Assembly (NCBI GenBank): GCA_021298155.1
Contig: JAJTEN010000036.1
Location: forward strand, 1-38,774
Reading direction: 5' to 3'
Source of the DNA: Sphingobacteriales bacterium
Lineage (GTDB): Bacteria > Bacteroidota > Bacteroidia > UKL13-3
Length of the DNA: 38,774 nucleotides
Part shown: piece after piece, positions 8,956 to 17,975 of the stretch
Layout of the letters: each line of letters starts with the position of its first letter
Position numbering within the stretch: position 1 is the first letter of the stretch
The notes under the pieces: model-generated
Databases searched by the model: none
What the model saw: only the letters and a program-made list of their open reading frames with translations
Told to the model about the DNA's origin: nothing
Program-made: the position numbers and the translations under genes

Positions 8956-10506
8956 CTACTTAGTTTCCATTACCACGAATGGTACAATCATTTCCTCTAA
9001 ACTGATACCACCATGTTGGAATGAATTGTTATACATATTCACATGGTAATTATAATTATTTGGATAGGCCATAAAATCTTCACCCATGGCAAAAACGTAG
9101 CTTGTGCTCATGCTTTGTTTTGGCAGAAAGGCGTCCGACGGATTTTTAATAGAGAATAGTTCTTTCTCATTGTAATGTAAGCTTTTGCCCTGTTTGTATC
9201 TTAAATTAGTGCTCGTGTTTCTATCACCAACAATTTTAACAGGGTTGTTAACCCGAATAGAACCATGATCGGTTGTGATAACAATTCTTGCTTTTTTGCT
9301 TGCAATTTTTTTGATGGCTTCAAAGAGCGGAGAATGCTCAAACCAAGATGCAGTGATGCTTCTGTAGGCAGCCTCATTTTCTGCCAGCTCTTTCATTACA
9401 TTCATTTCGGTTCGTGCATGAGATAGCATATCAACAAAATTATATACGATAACATTTAATTTATTATGCCATAAATTCGGAATTGAATCTACTAAATCTT
9501 TCCCAGCGTTTAAATGAGTAACTTTAGTGTATGAAAACTTATCCTTGAAGCCAGCCCTGAGTAATTGCCTTCCTAATAAATCCTCTTCATGTATGTTTTT
9601 CCCTTCTTCATCTTCCTCATTAACCCATAAATTGGGGTATAATTTTTCAATTTCTAGCGGAAGCATACCTGCAAAAAAGCTATTTCGGGCATAATGTGTT
9701 GTGGTTGGAAGGATGGTCATATAGGTTTCTTCCTGAACCAAGTTAAATAACTCAATTAAATTGTTCTGAACTACTTTCCACTGATCGAACCTAAAATTAT
9801 CTATCATTATTAAAAAAGTAGGAACCTCATCCTTTAACAGTGGAATGAGCTTTTTATTCACGATAGTATGACTCATTACAGGCGTTTTGGCATCTGGTTT
9901 CTTTAAGAACTGAATAAAATTATCCTTTACAAATTTACTCCAGCCATTATTTGCATCTCTTTTTTGCATGGCCAAAATTTCATCCATGCCTGTTTCTCCA
10001 CTTTTGGCTAATTCTAACTCCCAATAAATTAGTTTTCTATACATGGTAGACCAGCCTTCAAAGTCTCTTACATCAGACAAATCCATGCTTAGTTGTCTAA
10101 ATTCTTGCTGATAATTTTTGGCCGTTTTTTCTGTAACCAATTGTTTGCCATCTAAAATTCTTTTTAAAGAAAGTAAGATTTGATTACTATTTACGGGCTT
10201 TATCAAATAATCGGCAATTTGATTGCCAATTGCATCTTCCATGATATGCTCTTCTTCACTCTTAGTAATCATAATAACGGGCACTTCTGGACGAATTACC
10301 TTAATTTGAGATAAGGTTTCAATACCCGAAATTCCCGGCATGTTTTCATCTAAAAAAATTACATCGTATTTGTTATTTTTTACTTTTTCAATGGCATCAA
10401 TTCCATTATTTGCTTTGTCTACCACGTAGCCTTTGTTGGTTAAAAACAAAATATGAGGTTTTAACAAATCAATCTCATCATCAGTCCAAAGTATGTTCAC
10501 ACTCAT
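8956..10506 (-). CDS. porX: PorX, response regulator with PglZ domain (type IX secretion control)
   Basis: The 516-residue protein has an N-terminal CheY-like receiver with acidic pocket D9/D10 and phospho-acceptor D53 in FLDENMPG. It continues into a linker and a PglZ domain of the alkaline phosphatase superfamily. Visible metal and nucleophile motifs are MIDNFRFDQW, PTTTHYARNSFF (around 264-275), NFVDMLSHAR and VITTDHGS. This receiver-PglZ order is the hallmark of PorX, which with the kinase PorY controls type IX secretion genes and gliding in Bacteroidota. PorY is not in the window. Two probable type IX cargo proteins lie downstream at 31576-33810 and 35094-36302. Confidence 0.93.
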   Translation of the reverse strand: MSVNILWTDDEIDLLKPHILFLTNKGYVVDKANNGIDAIEKVKNNKYDVIFLDENMPGISGIETLSQIKVIRPEVPVIMITKSEEEHIMEDAIGNQIADYLIKPVNSNQILLSLKRILDGKQLVTEKTAKNYQQEFRQLSMDLSDVRDFEGWSTMYRKLIYWELELAKSGETGMDEILAMQKRDANNGWSKFVKDNFIQFLKKPDAKTPVMSHTIVNKKLIPLLKDEVPTFLIMIDNFRFDQWKVVQNNLIELFNLVQEETYMTILPTTTHYARNSFFAGMLPLEIEKLYPNLWVNEEDEEGKNIHEEDLLGRQLLRAGFKDKFSYTKVTHLNAGKDLVDSIPNLWHNKLNVIVYNFVDMLSHARTEMNVMKELAENEAAYRSITASWFEHSPLFEAIKKIASKKARIVITTDHGSIRVNNPVKIVGDRNTSTNLRYKQGKSLHYNEKELFSIKNPSDAFLPKQSMSTSYVFAMGEDFMAYPNNYNYHVNMYNNSFQHGGISLEEMIVPFVVMETK

Positions 10507-10560
10507 TGTTTAATTGTTTAAATATTCGGTATTGTTATCAAAAATGATGCCTTCAATGCA

Positions 10561-10568
10561 TATCTTTG
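10561..10568 (+). promoter_or_regulatory. -7 promoter box TATCTTTG of the HD phosphohydrolase gene
   Basis: TATCTTTG matches the Bacteroidota -7 consensus TAnnTTTG exactly. A transcript would start near 10575, leaving a short leader before GTG 10599. A clear -33 TTTG at ideal spacing was not found. The box overlaps the TTG at 10566 that would otherwise serve as an earlier start. Confidence 0.4.
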
Positions 10569-10598
10569 CGAAATAACGTAAAAAAAGGCAATTACATT

Positions 10599-11831
10599 GT
10601 GACCAGCAACAAACTTAAAAATTTTAATGATCCTGTATATGGGTTTGTGAGTATTCCTTGCAACCTCGTTTACGACATAATCGCGCATCCGTTTTTCCAG
10701 CGTTTACGGCGGATCAAACAGTTGGGATTATCTAATTATGTGTATCCTGGAGCACAGCATACTAGATTTCAGCATGTTATTGGGGCAATGAGTTTAACCC
10801 AAGACGCTGTTGCCACATTGCGTCAGAAAGGAATTGTAATTTCAGTTGAAGAAGAAGAAGCGGTGTGTGCAGCCATATTGCTGCATGATATAGGTCATGG
10901 TCCGTTTTCACATACTTTAGAAAATATTTTAATTCGAGAATTGCCGCATGAGAAATTATCGCTTCATTTAATGAATCTGATCAATACAGATTTAGGCGGT
11001 AGACTCAATTTGGCCATCCAAATTTTTACGAATACCTATCACAGAGGTTTTTTGCATCAATTGGTGAGTAGTCAGCTCGACATGGATAGGCTAGATTATT
11101 TGCGCAGGGATAGTTTTTACAGTGGTGTTCAAGAAGGGGTTGTTGGGCAAGATAGGATAATTAAAATGTTAAATGTAGCCAATGATGAATTGGTTGTAGA
11201 TGAAAAAGGGATTTATAGTATAGAAAAATTTCTAATAGCAAGAAGGTTAATGTACTGGCAGGTATATCTGCACAAAACTGTCATTGCTGCAGAATCTGTG
11301 CTCATTAAAACCATGCAACGTGCATTTGAACTCATTGGTTCAGGCCACGATTTATTTGCTGCTCCAGCTTTAGCCTATTTTTTAAAACACAGAATGAGCG
11401 GTGAGGAGTTTTTACAAAATGAAGAGGCTGTTAGACAATATACGCTATTAGATGATGATGATATAATGAGTGCAATAAAAGTTTGGAGCACTCATTCAGA
11501 CAAAGTATTGAGCAGATTAGCAAACATTTTAAAAGATAGGTTGTTGCCCAAAGTGGTTCTGAATAATGAGCCTTTTCAACCCATGCAATTACAAGAATTA
11601 AAAATGCAGATTTCGCAGATTTATGGAATTTCTTTACCTGAAGCTGATTATTTTGTATTCACAGATTTTGTAAAAAATAGGGCATACAGCATCGAAAACT
11701 TTAATATCAAAATCTTGTTTAAAGATGGTAGTTTGAAAGATATAACCTTGGCTTCAGACCAATATAACATTGAGGCTTTAACTAAGTTTGTAACCAAATA
11801 TTATTTGTGTTACCCCAAAGAATTGGCTTAG
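10599..11831 (+). CDS. HD-domain phosphohydrolase (dNTPase/SAMHD1-like superfamily)
   Basis: The HD metal site is clear: FQRLRRIKQLG and QHTRFQHVIGAMSLT supply the first histidines and LLHDIGHGPFSHTLE is the HD motif. LDMDRLDYLRRDSFYSGV supplies the last Asp. This matches the COG1078 group, related to dGTP triphosphohydrolases and SAMHD1. These enzymes hydrolyse phosphate esters, often of nucleotides, but the true substrate is unknown. GTG 10599 is chosen over TTG 10566, which lies inside a -7 box; this gives 410 residues beginning TSNKLKNFNDPVYGF after the initiator Met. It diverges from porX. Confidence 0.85.
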   Translation: MTSNKLKNFNDPVYGFVSIPCNLVYDIIAHPFFQRLRRIKQLGLSNYVYPGAQHTRFQHVIGAMSLTQDAVATLRQKGIVISVEEEEAVCAAILLHDIGHGPFSHTLENILIRELPHEKLSLHLMNLINTDLGGRLNLAIQIFTNTYHRGFLHQLVSSQLDMDRLDYLRRDSFYSGVQEGVVGQDRIIKMLNVANDELVVDEKGIYSIEKFLIARRLMYWQVYLHKTVIAAESVLIKTMQRAFELIGSGHDLFAAPALAYFLKHRMSGEEFLQNEEAVRQYTLLDDDDIMSAIKVWSTHSDKVLSRLANILKDRLLPKVVLNNEPFQPMQLQELKMQISQIYGISLPEADYFVFTDFVKNRAYSIENFNIKILFKDGSLKDITLASDQYNIEALTKFVTKYYLCYPKELA

Positions 11832-11903
11832 TTAGCATTTAATGGTATGTCAAGGTTGGCTAGTAAAATGATTTTTTGGTACTAAATTTAGCAATTACAA
11901 GAC

Positions 11904-12692
11904 ATGAATAACGAATATATTGACCGCATTAATACCGCGATAGCTCCCTGGAAATCACAGATTATAGATCACAAAGTATATAGTGAGATTTTGCGTTTGG
12001 AAGATGTACAACTCTTCATGCAATCGCATGTATTTGCTGTATGGGATTTTATGTCTATTTTAAAATCCTTACAAAATGGTTTAACTTGTACAAGTGTACC
12101 TTGGTTTCCGGTGGGTTCTGCAGATACCAGATATTTGATCAATGAAATTGTTGTTGGAGAAGAATCTGATGTAGATATGGAAGGGAACAGAATTAGTCAT
12201 TTTGAACTCTATATAAATGCCATGAAGCAATGCGGAGCAGATACCAATGGCATAGAAAAATTTCTTCAAAAGCTTGAATTTTCAAAGGATATTGATTTGG
12301 CTTTTAATCAATCAAATGTGCCATTAGAGGCCGAGCATTTCGTTAAATTCACTTTTGATTCGATTGCAGAATTAAAAATGCACAAACTTGCCGCTATATT
12401 CACTTTTGGTAGGGAAGATTTAATACCGGGTATGTTTTATTCGTTGGTAAACGACATCAATAAACAGTTTCCTGATAAAATGGCTATTTTTAAATATTAT
12501 TTAGATAGACATATTGAGGTAGATGGCGGTCATCATAGCGAATTAGCTATTCGTATGCTCATTCATTTATGTGGAAATGACCCAGAGAAATGGCGTGAGG
12601 CTGAAGAGGCAAGTGTTGCATCGCTCAAAATGAGGATTCAATTGTGGGATGGCGTATACAACAGAATATGCGAAAGGAAGCCATTCAATTAA
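11904..12692 (+). CDS. DUF3050 family protein (heme-oxygenase-like fold)
   Basis: The 262-residue protein matches DUF3050 throughout: an early HKVYSEI, then FMQSHVFAVWDFMSILKSLQ, TSVPWFPVG, LINEIVVGEESDVD and SHFELYINAMKQCGAD. The family is mostly helical and is predicted to share the heme oxygenase/TenA-like fold; its activity is not known. Conserved His and Glu residues in those motifs may bind metal. It follows the HD protein by 72 nt and precedes lpxD by 91 nt, all in the same direction. I see no functional link to either neighbour. Confidence 0.82.
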   Translation: MNNEYIDRINTAIAPWKSQIIDHKVYSEILRLEDVQLFMQSHVFAVWDFMSILKSLQNGLTCTSVPWFPVGSADTRYLINEIVVGEESDVDMEGNRISHFELYINAMKQCGADTNGIEKFLQKLEFSKDIDLAFNQSNVPLEAEHFVKFTFDSIAELKMHKLAAIFTFGREDLIPGMFYSLVNDINKQFPDKMAIFKYYLDRHIEVDGGHHSELAIRMLIHLCGNDPEKWREAEEASVASLKMRIQLWDGVYNRICERKPFN

Positions 12693-12783
12693 TTCTTCTG
12701 GCCTCAAATTCAAACACGCATAAAGTTGATGTAGGATTTTTTTAATATAATTGCCTTAAATTAGATTATTATATAAGTATCAT

Positions 12784-13821
12784 ATGCAAATAAGCGCAAA
12801 AGATCTTGCAGTATTATTGGGAGGGATAATAGAAGGTGAGGAATCTATTGTTGTGAATACCGTTGCTAAAATTGAAGAAGGTTTTGAAGGTGCCCTTTCA
12901 TTTTTAGCAAATCCCAAATACGAAGAACATATTTATGTTACAAAATCTTCCATTGTATTGGTTAGCAAAGATTTTAAGCCCAGTAAAGAAATTAATACCT
13001 GTTTAATAAAAGTAGATGATCCTTATGCAGCATTCACTTTTCTGTTAGAGAAATTTAGTAATGTAAGCAATCATTTAGTGGGTATTGAATCTATGAGTTT
13101 TATTGACCCAACTGCACAAGTAAGTGAAGACGTTTATGTTGGATCATTTGCCTATATAAGTAAGGGGGCTCAAATTGGCAAACAAAGCAAAATATATCCG
13201 CATGTTTTTGTTGGGGCAAATGTGAAAATTGGTGCTAATTGTATCCTATATTCAGGTGTAAAAATATATCATGATTGTGTAATTGGCGACAATTGTATCA
13301 TACATGCCAGTTCTGTAATTGGTAGCGACGGTTTTGGATTTGCTCCATTACCAGATAGATCTTACAAGAAAATTCCTCAAACAGGTAATGTTATTATTGA
13401 AGACGACGTTGAAATAGGTTCTAATGTGAGTGTAGATCGCGCTACCATGGGATCAACCATACTCAGAAAAGGCGTAAAATTAGATAATTTAGTTCAAATT
13501 GCACACAATGTGGAGGTGGGTGAACATAGCGTTATGGCTGGTCAATCTGGTATTGCTGGTTCAACTAAATTGGGTAAATACATGGTGGTTGGTGGTCAAG
13601 TTGCCATCTCCGGACACCTTCAAATTGCAAACGGTAACCAATTTGGTGGACAATCAGGGGTAAACGCGAATATTAAAGAAGAAAATAAAAAGTGGTTTGG
13701 TACGCCAGTTTTAGAATTGAGAGACTCGCTGAGAACCAGCGCTATTATGAGGAAATTGCCCGAGCTTTTAAGTAGAATTGATGCACTGGAAAAGGAGTTG
13801 GCTCAGCTCAAAAAGGAATAA
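12784..13821 (+). CDS. lpxD: UDP-3-O-acylglucosamine N-acyltransferase
   Basis: LpxD adds the second 3-hydroxyacyl chain, from acyl-ACP, to UDP-3-O-acylglucosamine in lipid A synthesis. The 345-residue protein has an N-terminal uridine-binding domain (residues 1-100, including [14 protein letters not shown]). A left-handed beta-helix of hexapeptide repeats runs to about 315, with the [15 protein letters not shown] and [19 protein letters not shown] segments and the catalytic His. A short C-terminal helix follows. It opens the lpx cluster, but a strong terminator separates it from lpxC-fabZ. Confidence 0.95.
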   Translation: MQISAKDLAVLLGGIIEGEESIVVNTVAKIEEGFEGALSFLANPKYEEHIYVTKSSIVLVSKDFKPSKEINTCLIKVDDPYAAFTFLLEKFSNVSNHLVGIESMSFIDPTAQVSEDVYVGSFAYISKGAQIGKQSKIYPHVFVGANVKIGANCILYSGVKIYHDCVIGDNCIIHASSVIGSDGFGFAPLPDRSYKKIPQTGNVIIEDDVEIGSNVSVDRATMGSTILRKGVKLDNLVQIAHNVEVGEHSVMAGQSGIAGSTKLGKYMVVGGQVAISGHLQIANGNQFGGQSGVNANIKEENKKWFGTPVLELRDSLRTSAIMRKLPELLSRIDALEKELAQLKKE

Positions 13822-13839
13822 AATTTAAATAAATAATAA

Positions 13840-13868
13840 AAAAAGCGGGACAATTTGCCCGCTTTTTG
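13840..13868. terminator. Intrinsic terminator between lpxD and lpxC-fabZ
   Basis: The arms AAAAAGCGGG (13840-13849) and CCCGCTTTTT (13858-13867) pair perfectly over 10 bp around an 8-nt loop, then TGTTTTTTT follows. The A/T symmetry means it could work in both directions. It lies 18 nt after the lpxD stop and 20 nt before ATG 13888. Confidence 0.85.
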
Positions 13869-13887
13869 TTTTTTTGCAGGATTATTT

Positions 13888-15273
13888 ATGAAGCAAACAA
13901 CGATTAAAAAATCTGTTAGTGTTGAAGGAGTTGGACTACATACTGGACAGATAGTAACCATGACATTTAATCCTGCTCAGGATTATTATGGTATTAAATT
14001 TCAGCGAGTTGATTTACCAGATCAGCCATTTATTGATGCTGATGTGGATAATGTGGTAGATACATCCAGAGGTACAACGCTTGAGCAGAATGGCGCGCGA
14101 GTTGCAACTGTTGAGCATGTAATGGCTGCCCTAGCTGCATTAGAAATTGATAATTGCATTGTTCAGATTAATGGAGGTGAAACGCCAATTATGGATGGTA
14201 GTTCACAATTCTTTATGAAAGCATTGAAACATGCTGGTATTTTAGAATTAGAGGCTGAACGCGAATATTTTACTATTCCTCAAAATATTTATTATACCGA
14301 ATCTGATAGAAATGTGGAGATGATTGCCATGCCACTTGATGATTATCGCTTAACGGTAATGGTAGATTATAATTCACCTGTTTTAGGCTCTCAACACGCT
14401 TCAATTACTAGTTTGAAAGAATTTGAAACAGATATTGCAAGTTGTCGAACATTTTGTTTTTTGCATGAATTAGAGTTGCTATACAATAATGGTTTAATTA
14501 GGGGAGGCGACTTAAATAATGCCATTGTAATAGTTGATCGGGTAATTGAAGATAGCGAGTTGGAAAGTTTGGCTAAAATGTTCAACAAGCCAAAAGTTGA
14601 AGTGAAAAAGGAAGGTATTTTAAATAACGTTGATCTTCGCTTTCATAATGAACCTGCTCGTCATAAACTACTTGATTTGATTGGAGATTTGGCTTTAATA
14701 GGTACCCCAATAAAGGCACAAATTATGGCTGCTCGTCCGGGACATGCCGCAAATGTTGCCTTTGGAAAAAAAATTAAGGCACTGATCAAAAAAACGAGAA
14801 GCACAGTAAGAGTGCCTAAGTACGACCCCAATAAACCTCCCTTGTATAATAGCATGGCCATAGAAAAAATGTTACCACATAGGTTTCCGTTTTTAATGGT
14901 TGATAAAATCATGGAGATGGGGCAGAACCACATTATTGGAATTAAAAATGTAACCTTCAATGAGCCTTTTTTTCAGGGACATTTTCCGGGTAATCCAGTT
15001 ATGCCTGGCGTTCTTATTATTGAAGCCATGGCCCAATGTGGAGGAGTTTTAATTTTATCCAAAGTTGAAGATCCTGAAAATTACAATACTTATTTTATGA
15101 AAATTGACAATGCTAAATTTAAAGAAAAAGTAGTTCCAGGAGATACGCTCATCTTTAGGTTAGAGTTAATTGGACCAATTCGCCGTGGAATTTGCATCAT
15201 GAAAGGTAGTGCGTTTGTTGGCGATAAATTGGTTGCAGAGTCGGATTTAATGGCACAAGTAGCAAAGGGATAA
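13888..15273 (+). CDS. lpxC: Bifunctional LpxC deacetylase / FabZ 3-hydroxyacyl-ACP dehydratase
   Basis: Residues 1 to about 305 are LpxC, the zinc deacetylase that commits UDP-3-O-acyl-GlcNAc to lipid A: GVGLHTGQ, the zinc motif EHVMAALAALEIDN (about 76-89) and RHKLLDLIGDL carry the metal and catalytic residues. From about 310 to 461 is FabZ, which dehydrates 3-hydroxyacyl-ACP: LPHRFPFLMVDKI and GHFPGNPVMPGVLIIEAMAQ hold the catalytic His and Glu. This fusion (lpxC/fabZ) is a hallmark of Bacteroidota. The frame is open upstream to TTG 13855, inside the terminator stem, so ATG 13888 is the start. lpxA follows 2 nt later. Confidence 0.95.
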   Translation: MKQTTIKKSVSVEGVGLHTGQIVTMTFNPAQDYYGIKFQRVDLPDQPFIDADVDNVVDTSRGTTLEQNGARVATVEHVMAALAALEIDNCIVQINGGETPIMDGSSQFFMKALKHAGILELEAEREYFTIPQNIYYTESDRNVEMIAMPLDDYRLTVMVDYNSPVLGSQHASITSLKEFETDIASCRTFCFLHELELLYNNGLIRGGDLNNAIVIVDRVIEDSELESLAKMFNKPKVEVKKEGILNNVDLRFHNEPARHKLLDLIGDLALIGTPIKAQIMAARPGHAANVAFGKKIKALIKKTRSTVRVPKYDPNKPPLYNSMAIEKMLPHRFPFLMVDKIMEMGQNHIIGIKNVTFNEPFFQGHFPGNPVMPGVLIIEAMAQCGGVLILSKVEDPENYNTYFMKIDNAKFKEKVVPGDTLIFRLELIGPIRRGICIMKGSAFVGDKLVAESDLMAQVAKG

Positions 15274-15275
15274 AT

Positions 15276-16061
15276 ATGATACATCAATTAGCATCCGTAG
15301 ACCCAAGTGCGCGCATTGCCGAGCATGTAACTGTAGATCCTTTTACCATGATTCACAAAGATGTGGAGATTGGAGAAGGTACATGGATTGGAAGTAATGT
15401 AACCATATACCCAGGTGCGCGCATCGGAAAAAATTGCAGAATTTTTCCAGGCGCAGTTATCTCCGCTATTCCGCAAGATTTAAAGTTTGATGGAGAAGAA
15501 ACCTTAGCTATTATTGGAGATGGCACTACCATAAGGGAATGTGTTACCATCAACAGGGGTACAAAAGATAAGTTTAAAACTGAGGTTGGTTCAAACTGTT
15601 TAATTATGGCTTATACCCATTTGGCTCATGATTGTATTGTTGGAAACCAAGTTATTATAGCCAATGGTGTGCAGGCGGCAGGACATGTAACTATTCAAGA
15701 CTTTGCCCGCATTGGCGGTTTATCTGCCATTCATCAATTTGGAATTGTGGGAAGAAATGTGATGATTGAGGGGGGAAGTATGGTAAGTAAAGATGTACCG
15801 CCTTTTGTAAAGGCCGGTCGCTATCCTTTAACCTATGAAGGTGTAAATGCAGTTGGATTAAGAAGAAATGGATTTTCAAATGAAAAAATAAATGAAATTC
15901 AAGACATTTATCGAATTTTATTTATACATAACAGAAACCTCGGTAAAGCCATTGAAATGGTAGAAAAAGAGATGCCATTTTCTGCAGAAAGAGATGAGAT
16001 TTTAAATTTTATTCGTAATTCTGAAAGGGGTGTTTTAAAAGGATTTAACAACAGTAAGTAA
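15276..16061 (+). CDS. lpxA: UDP-N-acetylglucosamine O-acyltransferase
   Basis: LpxA performs the first lipid A step, moving a 3-hydroxyacyl chain from ACP to UDP-GlcNAc. The 261-residue length is standard. Hexapeptide-repeat coils fill residues 1-190: IHQLASVDPSARI, NRGTKDKFKTEVG, and YTHLAHDCIVGNQ with the catalytic His. The helical C-terminal domain is present (GLRRNGFSNEKINEIQDIYR). It starts 2 nt after lpxC-fabZ, so translation is probably coupled, and it is followed 8 nt later by the ABC ATPase. Confidence 0.96.
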   Translation: MIHQLASVDPSARIAEHVTVDPFTMIHKDVEIGEGTWIGSNVTIYPGARIGKNCRIFPGAVISAIPQDLKFDGEETLAIIGDGTTIRECVTINRGTKDKFKTEVGSNCLIMAYTHLAHDCIVGNQVIIANGVQAAGHVTIQDFARIGGLSAIHQFGIVGRNVMIEGGSMVSKDVPPFVKAGRYPLTYEGVNAVGLRRNGFSNEKINEIQDIYRILFIHNRNLGKAIEMVEKEMPFSAERDEILNFIRNSERGVLKGFNNSK

Positions 16062-16069
16062 ACTATATT

Positions 16070-16687
16070 TTGCAACTAACCCTCACCGATATCGGAAAAA
16101 AGTTTAATCGCCAATGGGTTTTTAAGGGTATTAATCTAACTATTCATCCCAATCAAAGTATCGCATTGGTTGGAAATAATGGGTCAGGAAAATCTACCTT
16201 GCTTCAAATTATTTTTAATTATCAAACCTACTCTAAAGGTGAGATTGTTTATTCCCTGAACCAATCTATTTTAACAGAAAATGAATTGGTAGGTAAAATA
16301 GCTATTGCTGCTCCATACATAGATTTGTTGGAAGACTTCACCTTGCTTGAAATGCTTCACTTCCATTTTAGTTTAATTCCTAAAAAAAATGACATCAGCC
16401 TACAGGAGATGATTATAGATAGTGGTCTGAGTTTACAGGAGCATAAAGCCATTAAGTTTTTTTCATCTGGAATGAAACAGCGATTAAAGCTGGTTTTGGC
16501 AATTTATGCAGATACGCCTTTGTTATTGCTGGATGAACCTTGTTCTAATTTAGACAATCAAGGTATTGAATGGTACAGGAATTTAATTCAATCTCAATTA
16601 ACGCATAGAACAATCATTATAGCCAGTAATCAATTGCTTGAATACGATTTTTGTGATCGCACAGTATCTATATTAGACTTTAAGTAG
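16070..16687 (+). CDS. Stand-alone ABC transporter ATP-binding protein, TTG start
   Basis: This 205-residue single nucleotide-binding domain has Walker A GNNGSGKS (35-42), signature FSSGMKQRLKLVLA (about 130-143) and Walker B LLLLDEP (about 150-156). There is no membrane segment and no permease gene nearby. The start is TTG at 16070: no ATG or GTG precedes the first conserved strand (QLTLTDIGKKF), and the spacing of 8 nt after lpxA suits a coupled start. It may partner with a permease encoded elsewhere; its place at the end of the lpx genes suggests an envelope role, but the cargo is unknown. Its 3' end overlaps lpxB by 8 nt. Confidence 0.85.
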   Translation: MQLTLTDIGKKFNRQWVFKGINLTIHPNQSIALVGNNGSGKSTLLQIIFNYQTYSKGEIVYSLNQSILTENELVGKIAIAAPYIDLLEDFTLLEMLHFHFSLIPKKNDISLQEMIIDSGLSLQEHKAIKFFSSGMKQRLKLVLAIYADTPLLLLDEPCSNLDNQGIEWYRNLIQSQLTHRTIIIASNQLLEYDFCDRTVSILDFK

Positions 16688-17789
16688 CAATTAATTTTTG
16701 AATAGCTGAAGCCGCATTCGCGGCTGCATTTTGATGCAGGAACAAGCTGTCTAACTCAGCATAGTCTAGCATAATTTGAGCACGTTTTGCCCCATTAGGC
16801 AATATTGCTTCAAATTCATGTTTTAAATTTGTTAATTGGTAATTGTTTTGAATCAGTTCTTTAATGGCTTCTCGGTTCAGATTTAGATTAACCAAAGATG
16901 CCCATTTTACTTTTACCAGCATTGATGCAATCCAATAGGTTATTGGTTGCGCGGCGTATACACATACATGTGGTACCTTCATAAATGCAGTTTCTAATGA
17001 GGCTGTGCCGCTGCAAACAATTGCCGCTTCACTATAGGCTAAGATATTCCGTACATCATCAAAAATGATTGCTGCTTCTTGGTTATGTATGATTTTCTGA
17101 TAGTAAGAATCACCTAAGTGAGAAGTGCCTGCGATAATAAATTGATATTGAGGGTAGGCCTTTGCTAATAATAGCATGTTTGGCAGCATGCGTTTTACTT
17201 CTTGCTTTCTGCTTCCCGGCAATAATGCAATAATTGGCTTAGTACTTAAATTGTTTTTGGCTCTAAAGTCATCAGATTTTTTAAATCGATTAATTTGGTT
17301 GTACAACGGGTTGCCGATGTATTTTGCGTTTACTTTCCACTTTTTAAAATAAGCTGTTTCAAAAGGGAAGATGAGCAGTAATAAATCAACATTGGCCTCT
17401 AATTGTTTGCCTCTTTTTTCGTTCCAAGCCCAAATTTTAGGCGCAATAAAGTAGCAGGTTTTGATATTGTATTTGCGTGCAGCTTTTGCCATACGCATGT
17501 TAAAGCCCGGGTAATCAATTAAGATGAGTACATCTGGTTTGTAGGTCGAAAATTGAGCCTCACATCGTTTCATGTTGGCTTGTATGGTTCTAATATTTAA
17601 TAGCACTTCTACAAAACCCATTATTGTAATATCTTTAAAGTGCTGAAGCATTCCTGGTGCCACTTCCGCCATTTTATCTCCACCCCAAAAGGCAAATTCT
17701 GCAGCGGGGTCTTTGGCTAAAATACCCTCCATTAAACTTGCGCCCAATAAATCACCGCTGGCCTCTCCAGCAATCAAAAAATATTTCAA
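16680..17789 (-). CDS. lpxB: Lipid-A-disaccharide synthase
   Basis: LpxB is the GT-B glycosyltransferase that joins UDP-2,3-diacylglucosamine and lipid X to form the lipid A disaccharide at the inner membrane. The 369-residue protein begins FLIAGEASGDLLGASLM, the typical LpxB GEASGD start, followed by GGDKMAEVAPG. It has ILIDYPGFNMRMAK, YFIAPKIWAWNEKR and the LLPGSRKQEV motif, then CSGTASLE near the sugar-nucleotide site. It is on the strand opposite the other lpx genes and converges with them, overlapping the ABC gene tail by 8 nt. Confidence 0.95.
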   Translation of the reverse strand: MKYFLIAGEASGDLLGASLMEGILAKDPAAEFAFWGGDKMAEVAPGMLQHFKDITIMGFVEVLLNIRTIQANMKRCEAQFSTYKPDVLILIDYPGFNMRMAKAARKYNIKTCYFIAPKIWAWNEKRGKQLEANVDLLLLIFPFETAYFKKWKVNAKYIGNPLYNQINRFKKSDDFRAKNNLSTKPIIALLPGSRKQEVKRMLPNMLLLAKAYPQYQFIIAGTSHLGDSYYQKIIHNQEAAIIFDDVRNILAYSEAAIVCSGTASLETAFMKVPHVCVYAAQPITYWIASMLVKVKWASLVNLNLNREAIKELIQNNYQLTNLKHEFEAILPNGAKRAQIMLDYAELDSLFLHQNAAANAASAIQKLIAT

Positions 17790-17975
17790 TGCTATGCTTA
17801 GTTTTGTTCAAATATATACTATTTTATGTTTTTACTATTCATTAATAAAACGGTTTGTCAAGTTAAATTAAGTGTATAATTTATTAGCAATTAATTGCTT
17901 AACTAACAAAAGTGCATTTCAAAAATTAGTATTTTAAAACTAAATTCAGTACATTGCATCAAATTAATTTATCTT

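Noticed and set aside
8956-10506. PglZ domain, as in BREX phage defence
   Set aside because: The receiver domain in front makes this PorX, and no BREX partner genes (brxC, pglX and others) are in the window.
13855-13887. TTG 13855 as start of lpxC-fabZ
   Set aside because: It lies within the terminator stem, and the added residues do not belong to LpxC.
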